This document shows positions 17,141-25,169 of a stretch of DNA of 64,000 nt, in pieces. Source of the stretch: Homoserinimonas sedimenticola (GTDB lineage: Bacteria > Actinomycetota > Actinomycetes > Actinomycetales > Microbacteriaceae); assembly GCF_026094475.1 (NCBI RefSeq), contig NZ_JAPELL010000001.1, forward strand, positions 1,202,326-1,266,325. The letters are read 5' to 3'. The notes below the pieces were generated by a model that ran no database searches, was not told the DNA's origin, and saw nothing but the letters and a program-made list of their open reading frames with translations. The stretch's first letter is position 1, and each line of letters begins with the position of its first letter. Both the position numbers and the translations under genes were made by a program.

Positions 17141-18135
17141 GCCTGCGCAGAGGCGCCCGCGAGGGCCTGGCGCAGGTCCTCGCCGAGCTCGATCTGACCG
17201 ACGGGTCGCCCGCCGCCGAGCACGGCAACCGTCCGGAGCTTCTCGGCGGCGCTCGTGTCGTAGCCGAGGGCCTCGAGCACGGCGACGGCGATGAGGGTTG
17301 TCGCGCGCGGGTTGCCGTCGATGATCTTCATGGAGACGGATGCGCCGTCTCGCGTCGCGACGCCGATGACGCCCTCCGCCCCACCCTTCGCGAGCACCCC
17401 GGGCATGAGCGCCATGAGGTCGCTGTTGGCGTGCCCCGTGCCGCCCACGTAGAAGGGGTTGCCGCGCATGGCTGCGGCGACCCGCCCCGCGGTCGAGCCG
17501 GCCTCCGCGAGCACGAGCGAGCGGAAGGCGCTCGCCACGCCGCGCACGGTCGTACCGAAGAGGGGCGCGCCGCATCCGTCGACGGCGATGTGCGTGATGG
17601 GGGCGCCCGTCATCTGCGCCATTGTCGCCTGAACCTGCTGCTGCAGCGGATGGTCGGGGTCGAGGTAGTCGTCGGTGGACCACCCGTTGGCGGCACAGGC
17701 GAGCAGCATGGCGGCGTGCTTGCCCGAGCAGTTCATACGCACGCGGCTGCGGCTCTCCCCCTGCCTGAGGAGGCGCTCGAAGGTCGGCTCATCCTCGGGA
17801 CGGTCGACGGGGCAGCCGAGGGCGTCCTGCTCGAGCCCCGCGCGCTCGAGCATTCCCGCGACGAGCTCGGTGTGAGCATCCTCGCCCGTGTGGCTCCCGC
17901 TCGCGATGGCCAGCTCGGGGCCCGAGAGTTCCGCCCCGGCTGCGAGGCATGCCATCGCCTGGAGGGGCTTGACGGTCGAGCGCGGCAGGATGGGGGCGTC
18001 GGGGGCTCCGAGGGAGAGCGCAACAGTGCCGTCGGCCGCGAAGGCCAGGAGCGAGCCGAGATGCCGGCTCTCGATCATGCCGGAGCGCCGGATCACGGCG
18101 AGTTCGGCGAGGCGTGCGGGAGTGGTGTCAGACAT
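17137..18135 (-). CDS. L-asparaginase (type II, Rhizobium-like family)
   Basis: Hydrolyses asparagine, or a derivative of it, to aspartate and ammonia. The 332-residue protein belongs to the family of the Rhizobium etli thermolabile asparaginase, recognisable by LPRSTVKPLQAM (50s), ASGSHTGE (about 78-85), CSGKHAAML (about 135-143) and VDGCGAP; it is unrelated to the E. coli AnsA/AnsB fold. No signal peptide, so it acts in the cytoplasm on imported substrate. The start overlaps the upstream permease gene by 8 bases. Confidence 0.9.
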   Translation of the reverse strand: MSDTTPARLAELAVIRRSGMIESRHLGSLLAFAADGTVALSLGAPDAPILPRSTVKPLQAMACLAAGAELSGPELAIASGSHTGEDAHTELVAGMLERAGLEQDALGCPVDRPEDEPTFERLLRQGESRSRVRMNCSGKHAAMLLACAANGWSTDDYLDPDHPLQQQVQATMAQMTGAPITHIAVDGCGAPLFGTTVRGVASAFRSLVLAEAGSTAGRVAAAMRGNPFYVGGTGHANSDLMALMPGVLAKGGAEGVIGVATRDGASVSMKIIDGNPRATTLIAVAVLEALGYDTSAAEKLRTVAVLGGGRPVGQIELGEDLRQALAGASAQA

Positions 18136-19009
18136 TGGAGGCCTTCTTCGTCGAGGAGCCGCCCGGCGTGGGCAGCGGCAGGGTCATGGCGGCGCGGCGG
18201 CGGCCGGGCCGCGTCTGCAGGCGCGAGGCGAGACCGGAGAGGCTGCCGTTCACGACAAGGTAGATGATCGTCACTACAAGGTAGGTCTGAATGAGCAGGT
18301 GGTTGAAGCTCGAGAGCACCTGCCCGCGGTAGAGCAGTTCAGTGAAGGCGACGATATAGCCGAGCGATGTGTCCTTCATGAGACTCACGAGCTGTGTCAC
18401 GAGCGAGGGTGTGACGTTGCGCACCGCCTGGGGCAACACGACGAGGCGCATGACCTGACCCCCGCGCATCCCGAGGCTGAATGCCGCCTCGGACTGCCCG
18501 CGGGGAAGGCTCAGGATGCCGGCGCGGAAGATCTCGGCGAAGACGGCCGAGTTCGCGACCGTGAGGGGGATCACGAGCTTCCAGAGCACCGGGAAGTTGA
18601 TGCCCAGCTGCGGCAACCCGAAGAGCATGAGGTAGATGAGCAGCAGCACGGGGATCGTGCGGGCGATCTCGATATAGGCACCGCAGACCCAGCTCAGCCA
18701 GCGCAGCGGGCTCACGCGACCAAGAGCGAGCAGTACGCCAAGGGCGGCGCCCAGAACCGCGACGATCGCTGCCGCCTGGAGCGTGCCGAGCAGGCCGACG
18801 CCCAGATATTGCCAGATGGCGACGTCGAGGAAGGGCAGCCAGCGATCGGCGTCGAGCTGCCCGTTGACGCCGAACTGCCAGAGTGCGGCGCCCACGAGGC
18901 CTGCGAGTGCGAGCGCGCTGACGATCGAACCGATGAGGATGCGGCGGCGGCCCCGAGGGCCCGGCACCTCATAGAGGTAGGAGACGGCGCCCGGTTTCTT
19001 GCTGCTCAT
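18128..19009 (-). CDS. gluD: Polar amino acid ABC transporter permease (GluD-like)
   Basis: Second permease of a polar amino acid importer. The 293-residue protein has a basic N terminus, about five helices and the EAA loop region (EIFRAGILSLPRGQSEAAFSLGM) that docks with the ATPase, then QAVRNVTPSLVTQLVSLMKDTSL. Gene order ATPase, binding protein, permease, permease matches gluABCD of corynebacteria. Overlaps the first permease by 4 bases. Actual specificity (Glu, Asp, Asn, Gln or a conjugate) is not shown by sequence. Confidence 0.88.
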   Translation of the reverse strand: MSSKKPGAVSYLYEVPGPRGRRRILIGSIVSALALAGLVGAALWQFGVNGQLDADRWLPFLDVAIWQYLGVGLLGTLQAAAIVAVLGAALGVLLALGRVSPLRWLSWVCGAYIEIARTIPVLLLIYLMLFGLPQLGINFPVLWKLVIPLTVANSAVFAEIFRAGILSLPRGQSEAAFSLGMRGGQVMRLVVLPQAVRNVTPSLVTQLVSLMKDTSLGYIVAFTELLYRGQVLSSFNHLLIQTYLVVTIIYLVVNGSLSGLASRLQTRPGRRRAAMTLPLPTPGGSSTKKASNV

Positions 19010-19650
19010 CGGAGGATCGCCACCTTACGTTCGATGCGCCCCGCTGCCAGTCCGATCGCCAGTGCGATGAGCATGTAAACGATGCCGGCGCCCGTGAAGA
19101 TCTCGATGGGCTGCGCGTAGACGAGATTGATCTTGTTGACGCGGGAGGTCAGTTCGACGACGCCGACGACAGCGGCGAGGGCCGTGTTCATCGCGAGAGC
19201 GATCATGACGTTGCCGATCGGTTGCACGACGGCACGTAGCGACTGCGGGATGACGACCAGGCGCAGCGTCTGCCAGAGGGTCAGACCGAGGGCGCGACTC
19301 GCCTCGATCTGGCCTACCGCGACGGTGTTGACGCCACTGCGGACCGCCTCCGCGACATATGCCGACTCATAGACGGTCAGCACGATGATGGCGGTCGGGA
19401 GGAGAGGCAGGATGAGTCCGGCGTCGGGGAGGGCGAAGACGGCGAGAAGGAGCAACGCCAGGAGAGGAACATTGATGAAGAACTGCACATAGAGGAATGC
19501 GGCCCTGCGAAGGATCGGGATGGGGCTCACGCGAGCCACCGTCACGAGCACCCCGAGGATGAGCGAGCCGACGCCCGCGACGACCACCATGAGGAGGGTC
19601 GTCCCGATCGCGTCGAGCAGCAGCCCCGCGTTCTCCGTGATCATTTCCAT
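19006..19650 (-). CDS. gluC: Polar amino acid ABC transporter permease (GluC-like)
   Basis: First permease of the importer. The 214-residue protein has five hydrophobic helices and the EAA loop (AVRSGVNTVAVGQIEASRALGL). The N terminus is short and hydrophobic. It follows the binding-protein gene after 30 bases and overlaps the next permease (ATGA). Confidence 0.88.
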   Translation of the reverse strand: MEMITENAGLLLDAIGTTLLMVVVAGVGSLILGVLVTVARVSPIPILRRAAFLYVQFFINVPLLALLLLAVFALPDAGLILPLLPTAIIVLTVYESAYVAEAVRSGVNTVAVGQIEASRALGLTLWQTLRLVVIPQSLRAVVQPIGNVMIALAMNTALAAVVGVVELTSRVNKINLVYAQPIEIFTGAGIVYMLIALAIGLAAGRIERKVAILR

Positions 19651-19680
19651 GTGTTCTCTCCTGGCGTTGCCCCGCGTCGG

Positions 19681-20634
19681 CTAGGAGCCGGGGACCGAGC
19701 CGATGCTCGGCGGCGTCGGGATCTCCGACTCGACGACGGTGCCGAGGCTCAGCTCCCAGGCCTGACCCCACTCGCCGCTCTCCTGAATCTCGAGCAGCCA
19801 GTCGTTGATGAACTTCTTGAACTCCTCGTCGCCGTGCTGGAGGCCGATGCCGTAGGGCTCCTCCGTGAAGGGCTGACCGACGACCTTGAGCTCGTCGTTG
19901 TTGGCCGCGTTGCTTGCGAGCAGCACGTAGTCCTGCACGTAGGCATCTCCGCGGCCCTGCAGGAGCGCCTGCACTGCCTGCGGGTCGGTCGCGAAGTCGA
20001 TGAGCTCGGCCGTGGGCTGCGCCTCGGGCACGGCAGTGACGGCGGGGGTGTTCGCCCCGACGATGACGGTCTTGCCGCCGAGGTCGTCGATGCCGTTGAT
20101 CTCGTCGTTGTCGGCAGGGACGGCGACGGCGAGACCCGAGTTGAAGTAGGGGCCAGCGAAGCTGACCTGCTCGGCCCGCTCCTCCGTGATCGTGTAGGTG
20201 TTGAAGACGACGTCAACGGTGCCGTTCTGCAGGAGCGCCTCGCGGGTCTCGGATGCCGGCGGAACGATCTCGACGCTGGGCTCGCCGAAGATGTAGACGG
20301 AGAGCAGCTGGGCGAGGTAGGCGTCGAAGCCGGAGACGTTCTCGGGGTTCGTCGGGTCCTGCTGCGAGAGCAGCGGGGCGTCGAGCGCCTCGGCGACGAT
20401 GAGGGTTCCGCGCTCGCGGATCTTCTCCATCGTGGAGCCGGGGGTGAAGAGCGATTCGTCGGCGACGGGAGCGTTCGCGAGCATCTCCTCGACACTGCTG
20501 GCGTCGGAGGTGTCGTCTCCGCCGGGGACGTTGTCGGATGAACCGGTGGAGCACGCGGTGAGCGCGAGTGCCGTCACGGCGACGCCGGCACCGAGGGCTG
20601 CTGCCCTGCGGCGGAAGAGTCGTGATGAGAACAT
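19681..20634 (-). CDS. gluB: Substrate-binding lipoprotein of the polar amino acid ABC transporter
   Basis: Extracellular binding protein of the solute-binding family 3. The 317-residue precursor has a basic N terminus, a hydrophobic stretch and a lipobox LTAC with the lipidated cysteine near residue 28, then the bilobed domain with GTLIVAEALDAP, FDAYLAQLLS and TVEVVFNTYTITEER-like segments (DVVFNTYTITEERAEQV). The ATG at 20634 has GGAACC and GAAGGAA upstream. Binding residues do not reveal whether the ligand is a free amino acid. Confidence 0.88.
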   Translation of the reverse strand: MFSSRLFRRRAAALGAGVAVTALALTACSTGSSDNVPGGDDTSDASSVEEMLANAPVADESLFTPGSTMEKIRERGTLIVAEALDAPLLSQQDPTNPENVSGFDAYLAQLLSVYIFGEPSVEIVPPASETREALLQNGTVDVVFNTYTITEERAEQVSFAGPYFNSGLAVAVPADNDEINGIDDLGGKTVIVGANTPAVTAVPEAQPTAELIDFATDPQAVQALLQGRGDAYVQDYVLLASNAANNDELKVVGQPFTEEPYGIGLQHGDEEFKKFINDWLLEIQESGEWGQAWELSLGTVVESEIPTPPSIGSVPGS

Positions 20635-20695
20635 GTGGTTCCTTCTTCTCTCGTTGTGGGTGGTGCGGGGTCTTTGTCGCCGAGTGATCGGTAGG

Positions 20696-21463
20696 TCAGT
20701 GGGCGAGGATCGAGGCGAGGAACGCCTTGGCACGCTCGGAGCGCGGATTGTCGAAGAAGTCGCTCGGGGTGCTCTCTTCCACGATCTGGCCGGCATCCAT
20801 GAAGACGACTCGGTCGGCGGCGCGGCGGGCGAAGCCCATCTCGTGGGTGACGACGACCATTGTCATGCCCTCTGCCGCGAGGGATGTCATGACCTCGAGC
20901 ACCTCTCCGACCATCTCGGGGTCGAGCGCGGAGGTCGGCTCGTCGAAGAGCATGACCTTGGGGTGCATCGCAAGGGCCCGGGCGATTGCGGCGCGCTGCT
21001 GCTGCCCGCCGGAGAGCTGAGCGGGGAAGCGATCCGCCTTGTCCGCGATGCCCACCCGCGCGAGCAGTTCGAGCCCCTCGCGGCGGGCATCCGCCTTTGA
21101 CATCTTCAGCACGTTGATGGGGGCGAGGGTGACGTTCTCGAGGATGCTGAGGTGGGCGAAGAGGTTGAAGGACTGGAACACCATTCCCACTTCGGAGCGA
21201 AGGCGGGCAAGTGCCGCCCCCTCGACGGGCAGGGGTTCCCCGTCGAGGAGGATCTCGCCCGAGTCGATCGTCTCGAGGCGGTTGATGGTGCGGCAGAGGG
21301 TCGACTTGCCGGAGCCGGAGGGCCCGACCACGACGACGACCTCACGCTCGGCGATATCGAGGGAGATGTCCCTGAGCACGTGGAGTTCACCGTAGTGCTT
21401 GTCGACCGCGCGCAGGCGCACCATGGCGCGCGCTACCGCGTCGTTCTGGGGCTTCTCGCTCAT
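20696..21463 (-). CDS. gluA: Polar amino acid ABC transporter ATP-binding protein
   Basis: Energises the importer. The 255-residue protein has Walker [10 protein letters not shown] (about 47-55), the Q-loop in [11 protein letters not shown], signature LSGGQQQR, Walker [13 protein letters not shown] and the H-loop VVVTHEM. It is the first gene of the leftward operon that continues through the two permeases, asparaginase, cutC and the ROK kinase. Confidence 0.93.
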   Translation of the reverse strand: MSEKPQNDAVARAMVRLRAVDKHYGELHVLRDISLDIAEREVVVVVGPSGSGKSTLCRTINRLETIDSGEILLDGEPLPVEGAALARLRSEVGMVFQSFNLFAHLSILENVTLAPINVLKMSKADARREGLELLARVGIADKADRFPAQLSGGQQQRAAIARALAMHPKVMLFDEPTSALDPEMVGEVLEVMTSLAAEGMTMVVVTHEMGFARRAADRVVFMDAGQIVEESTPSDFFDNPRSERAKAFLASILAH

Positions 21464-21522
21464 GGGTCGCTCCTCGCGTCGTCGCCGGGATGAGGGGCGG
21501 ATGCTCCACCCGGGGCGCGTTG

Positions 21523-21551
21523 AGCGTACTAAGCGAACAGGTTGTGTGCAA
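21523..21551 (-). promoter_or_regulatory. Predicted gluA operon promoter
   Basis: Minus strand TTGCAC-N17-TACGCT with ideal spacing, about 60 bases before the gluA start and 12 bases from the operator-like palindrome that also serves the divergent ROK regulator gene. Confidence 0.5.
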
Positions 21552-21563
21552 AATCACGCTGAC

Positions 21564-21583
21564 TTACTCCAAGTTTGCAGTAA
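21564..21583. promoter_or_regulatory. Operator-like palindrome, probable ROK repressor site
   Basis: A 20-base inverted repeat of the form TTACTNCAANNTTGNAGTAA with 16 of 20 positions symmetric. It lies between the divergent gluA operon and the ROK regulator gene, just upstream of a TACACT -10 box for the regulator (21593-21598). A further 7-base inverted pair, AGCGAAC (21532-21538) and GTTCGCT (21587-21593), brackets it. Binding by the adjacent regulator is inference from position. Confidence 0.5.
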
Positions 21584-21625
21584 GGTGTTCGCTACACTCG
21601 TCTCATCCGATCCGATTGGTTCTCA

Positions 21626-22810
21626 ATGCCGCACGCCAACCCCGCGCCCTCCCCTGCGCTCGGATCGCCCGGCGGCATTCTGTCCTTCGTCCGTAGCGGG
21701 CGGGCGACATCACGGGCCGAAATCGCGCGCGCCACTCGCCTCTCGCCAACAACGGTCGCCGCCAAGGTTCAACTCCTCATCGACGCCGGATACCTGCGGG
21801 AAGCGGGCGATGGCGCCTCTCAGGGCGGCCGGCGCCCACGGCAGCTGGAGGTTGACCCGCGAGGTGGCCTCGTCACCGGTGTCGACCTCGGCGCTCGCCA
21901 CGCCTCCTTCGGCCTGTTCGACCTTCGCGCCGAACTCATCGCGGAGAAGCATCTCGACATCGACATCGCGAAGGGGCCCGACGAGATCCTTCCCTGGGTC
22001 GTCGAGGTGGCACAGGGACTCGCGAGGGAACACTCACGCGACGGCCAGCGCCTCATCGGCGTCGGGCTCGGGTTGCCCGGCCCCGTCAGCAAGCCCCAGG
22101 GGCGGCTCGTCTCCCCCTCACGCATGCCCGGCTGGGACGGCCTCGACGCGGCAGCCGAGCTCGAGCGACTCACGGGAGAGCCCGCCGTCGTCGACAACGA
22201 CGCCAACCTGATGGCCCTCGGCGAACACATCAGTCGCGGCGAGGACGTCGACGACTTCGTGTTCATCAAGGCGGGGTCGAGCATCGGCGGCGGCGTCATC
22301 GTGGGCGGACGACTTCACCACGGACACCACGGCATGGCGGGCGATATCAGCCACGTCACGGTGCACGACGCCCCCGCGACCCCGTGCTCCTGCGGCCGCA
22401 ACGGCTGCCTCGACGCGGTCGCGGGCGGCGACGCGATCGTCGCGAGCCTCCGGGCGGAGAACGTCGACGTGAGCGACACGCCCGCGGTGATCGCGCTGGC
22501 CCGCAATGGCCACCCGCTCGCAACGCAGATGCTGCGCGAGGCGGGCATCCGCACGGGAACCGTCCTCGCGACCGTCGTCAACTTCTCCAATCCGCAGCGC
22601 ATCGTGCTGGGGGGCGCGCTAAGTGAGGCGGCCGCCTTCGTCGGCGGCGTCAGATCCGCGATCTACACGGAGTGCCTGCCGCTCGCGACCGAAGGCCTCG
22701 AGATCGAGGCAAGCCAGACCAAGAACCGCGGCGGAGTCATCGGTGCCGCCCGCGTCGTGCTCGACCACATCCTCGACCCCGAGACCGTCACCCAGCGGGT
22801 CGCACCGTGA
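21626..22810 (+). CDS. ROK-family transcriptional regulator (NagC/XylR-like)
   Basis: Sugar-responsive DNA-binding repressor. The 394-residue protein has an N-terminal winged helix (about 15-75; SRAEIARATRLSPTTVAAKVQLL) followed by a ROK domain. The ATP loop is degenerate (VDLGARHASF, without the GGT), as in regulators, while the sugar-binding DNDANLMALGE and the zinc site CSCGRNGCLD are kept. It is the first gene of a rightward operon with the SDR and nagB genes and divergent from the gluA operon, so it probably controls both. Effector likely a phosphorylated or free sugar derivative. Confidence 0.88.
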   Translation: MPHANPAPSPALGSPGGILSFVRSGRATSRAEIARATRLSPTTVAAKVQLLIDAGYLREAGDGASQGGRRPRQLEVDPRGGLVTGVDLGARHASFGLFDLRAELIAEKHLDIDIAKGPDEILPWVVEVAQGLAREHSRDGQRLIGVGLGLPGPVSKPQGRLVSPSRMPGWDGLDAAAELERLTGEPAVVDNDANLMALGEHISRGEDVDDFVFIKAGSSIGGGVIVGGRLHHGHHGMAGDISHVTVHDAPATPCSCGRNGCLDAVAGGDAIVASLRAENVDVSDTPAVIALARNGHPLATQMLREAGIRTGTVLATVVNFSNPQRIVLGGALSEAAAFVGGVRSAIYTECLPLATEGLEIEASQTKNRGGVIGAARVVLDHILDPETVTQRVAP

Positions 22811-23577
22811 CGGGCGTGCTCGACCGCTTCCGCCTTGATGGTCGCGTCGCCCTCGTCACGGGTTCCAGCCGCGGCATCGGTCGCGCCCTCGCGCAGGCGC
22901 TTGGCGAAGCGGGGGCCGCTGTCGCGGTCACGGCGCGCTCGCAGGAGCACGCGGATGCTGCCGCCGACGAACTGCGCGAGCTGGGCATCCGCAGCCTCGC
23001 GATCCCCCTCGAGGTCACGGATGTCGCCTCCGTCGAGTCGGCCGTCGAACACGTCGTCGCGGGTCTCGGTGGACTCGACATCCTCGTGAACAATGCGGGC
23101 GTCAGCATCGGGCGTGCGGCACTCGACACTCCCGACGAGCTCTGGCGCGAGGTCATGGCGACCAACCTCGACGGCGTATGGCACTGCAGCCGGGCAGCCG
23201 GTCGGCACATGGCCGCGCACGGCGGCGGCACGATCGTCACGGTGGGATCCATGTCAGCCGAGATCGTGAACCGGCCACGGTGGCAGGCACCCTATCTGGC
23301 TGCCAAGGCCGGCGTGCATCAGCTGACGAAGGCACTCGCGGCGGAGTGGGCCCCGCACGGCATCCGTGTGAACGCGATCGCCCCCGGTTACATCCTCACC
23401 GAGTCGTCCCCCGTCGACCAGCCCGAGTACCACGCCCACTGCGTCGAGCCCGCCGCGCTCGGCCGCTACGGTCTGCCCCACGAACTCGGCCCCGTGACGG
23501 TGCTGCTCGCGAGTGAGGCATCCAGTTTCATGACCGGCTCGATCGTGACGGTCGACGGCGGCTACACCCTCTTCTGA
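22807..23577 (+). CDS. Short-chain dehydrogenase/reductase
   Basis: NAD(P)-dependent oxidoreductase of the classical SDR family, in style close to gluconate 5-dehydrogenase and sugar-alcohol dehydrogenases. The 256-residue protein has the cofactor motif TGSSRGIG (18-25), NNAG (95-98), catalytic Ser near 148-150, Y163 and K167 (PYLAAKAG) and the PG segment after the active site. The GTG start at 22807 overlaps the ROK regulator stop (GTGA). The substrate is probably a sugar or sugar-derived polyol by context. Confidence 0.88.
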   Translation: MTGVLDRFRLDGRVALVTGSSRGIGRALAQALGEAGAAVAVTARSQEHADAAADELRELGIRSLAIPLEVTDVASVESAVEHVVAGLGGLDILVNNAGVSIGRAALDTPDELWREVMATNLDGVWHCSRAAGRHMAAHGGGTIVTVGSMSAEIVNRPRWQAPYLAAKAGVHQLTKALAAEWAPHGIRVNAIAPGYILTESSPVDQPEYHAHCVEPAALGRYGLPHELGPVTVLLASEASSFMTGSIVTVDGGYTLF

Positions 23578-23598
23578 ACCACGACCCAAGGAGATCCC

Positions 23599-24384
23599 AT
23601 GGCCGAAGTCGTCATCGTCGGAGACCGCGAGGAGGCGGGGGAACTCGCGGCAGGCGCCATCCGCTCGCTCATCACACGGCGACGTGACGCCGTGCTGGGC
23701 CTTGCGACAGGCTCGACGCCTCTGCCCGTCTACGCCGCGCTCGCCCGGACCCTGCGGGAGGACCCGCTCGACGTCTCGGCGGTGCGCGGCTTCGCCCTCG
23801 ACGAATATGTCGGCCTGCCCGCAGGGCACCCCGAGAGCTATCGAGCTGTCATCACCCGCGAGGTCGTCGAACCACTCGGCCTCGACCCCTCCCTCGTGCA
23901 CGTGCCAGGTGACGGGAGCGACTCGATCGAGACGGCGGGCGAGGACTACGAGCGCGCCATTGTGGCGGCAGGCGGCATCGACCTGCAGATCCTCGGCATC
24001 GGCTCGACAGGACACATCGGCTTCAACGAGCCGGGCTCGTCCTTCGCCTCCCTCACGCGCATCAAGACCCTGACGGAGCGCACGCGGCAGGACAACGCGC
24101 GCTTTTTCGACAGCCTCGACGAGGTGCCCCGCCACTGCCTCACGCAGGGGCTCGGCACGATCCTGCGCGCCCGCCATCTCGTGCTCCTCGCATTCGGCGA
24201 GGGCAAGGCCGAGGCGATCGCCGCCGCCGTCGAGGGCCCCCTCACGGCAAGCCAGCCGGGCAGCGCCATCCAACTGCACCCCCACGTGACCGTACTCATC
24301 GACGAGGCGGCGGCATCCCGCCTTCAGAACGCTGACTACTACCGCTACACCTGGGAGAACCGACCCTCCTGGCAGACACTCTGA
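23599..24384 (+). CDS. nagB: Glucosamine-6-phosphate deaminase-like protein
   Basis: Family reaction: glucosamine 6-phosphate to fructose 6-phosphate plus ammonia. The 261-residue product has the phosphate loop LATGSTP (about 36-41), D68 in ALDEYVG, H139 and E144 in GHIGFNEPGS and the C-terminal TQGLGTILRARH and GEGKAEAI motifs. The position equivalent to the catalytic Asp141 of E. coli NagB reads Thr137 (GIGSTGH rather than GxGxDGH), a departure from the usual Asp or Asn. AAGGAG lies at ideal distance before the ATG. Last gene of the ROK-SDR-nagB operon. It may deaminate GlcN-6-P or a related amino-sugar phosphate. Confidence 0.88.
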   Translation: MAEVVIVGDREEAGELAAGAIRSLITRRRDAVLGLATGSTPLPVYAALARTLREDPLDVSAVRGFALDEYVGLPAGHPESYRAVITREVVEPLGLDPSLVHVPGDGSDSIETAGEDYERAIVAAGGIDLQILGIGSTGHIGFNEPGSSFASLTRIKTLTERTRQDNARFFDSLDEVPRHCLTQGLGTILRARHLVLLAFGEGKAEAIAAAVEGPLTASQPGSAIQLHPHVTVLIDEAAASRLQNADYYRYTWENRPSWQTL

Positions 24385-24396
24385 CACGAAGGCTCC

Positions 24397-24499
24397 TCCA
24401 TCATTCAGGAAGGTGCTGTGACAGAAGCGATCAGAGCGACGGATGCTACGAGAGTGGTGGCATCCGGCGCCCTCATCGCCCTCGTTCCTGAATGATGGA
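24397..24499. repeat. Long-loop inverted repeat between convergent genes
   Basis: Perfect 15-base arms (TCCATCATTCAGGAA at 24397-24411 and its complement at 24485-24499) enclose 73 bases that contain a second inverted pair, CGGATGC and GCATCCG. It fills the gap between nagB and the convergent response-regulator gene. No T-tract follows on the plus strand; on the minus strand the arm is preceded by TTTT. Confidence 0.6.
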
Positions 24500-24510
24500 A
24501 AAGGCGGGGC

Positions 24511-25158
24511 TCAGAGGAGTTTGCGCTCGAGCGCCCACGCGGTGAGCTCGTGCCGTGAGGAGAGCTGCAGTTTGCGCAGCACGGCGGAGACGTGGGTCTC
24601 GACCGTCTTGATGGAGATGTAGAGCTCGGCGGCGACCTCCTTGTACGCGTACCCGCGAGCGATGAGCCGCATGACCTCCCGCTCGCGGGCCGAGAGGCGG
24701 TCGAGCTCGTCCTCCGCGACCGCCTGCTCCCCCGCGGCAGCGCCGAAGGCGTCGAGCACGAAGCCTGCCAGGCGCGGCGAGAAAACGGCGTCGCCGCTCG
24801 CAACCGAGCGGATTGCGTTGTTGACGTCCTCCGCCGAGCTGCCCTTCGTGATGTAGCCGCGAGCTCCAGCACGGATGACGCCCACGACGTCCTCGGCCGA
24901 GTCGGAGACGCTCAACGCGAGGAAGCGGGTCGCATCGAGCAGGCCGTTGCAGCGCCGGATGACCTCGGCCCCTCCCCCGCCCGCGCCGCCGGGCAGATGC
25001 ACGTCGAGCAGCACAACCTCGGGGCGCTCGTTCGTGACGGCGGTGACTGCCGCGTCGACATCCGCCGCCTCGGCAAGCACCTCGACCGTGTCGTCGAGCG
25101 AGGCCTTGAGCCCCGACCGGAAGATCGAATGGTCATCCACGATCACCACGCTGGTCAT
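24511..25158 (-). CDS. NarL/LuxR-family response regulator
   Basis: Output regulator of the PspC-kinase system. The 215-residue product has a receiver domain with DD at 8-9 and phosphoacceptor D52 (VVLLDVHLPG), and a C-terminal LuxR helix-turn-helix (about 145-205; LSAREREVMRLIARGYAYKEVAAEL without the usual break). ATG at 25158 is preceded by GAGAG; the in-frame GTG at 25173 overlaps the kinase stop (GTGA) and is a realistic alternative. Likely targets are the divergent PspC gene and envelope-stress genes. Confidence 0.9.
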   Translation of the reverse strand: MTSVVIVDDHSIFRSGLKASLDDTVEVLAEAADVDAAVTAVTNERPEVVLLDVHLPGGAGGGGAEVIRRCNGLLDATRFLALSVSDSAEDVVGVIRAGARGYITKGSSAEDVNNAIRSVASGDAVFSPRLAGFVLDAFGAAAGEQAVAEDELDRLSAREREVMRLIARGYAYKEVAAELYISIKTVETHVSAVLRKLQLSSRHELTAWALERKLL

Positions 25159-25169
25159 CTCTCGTCCCC

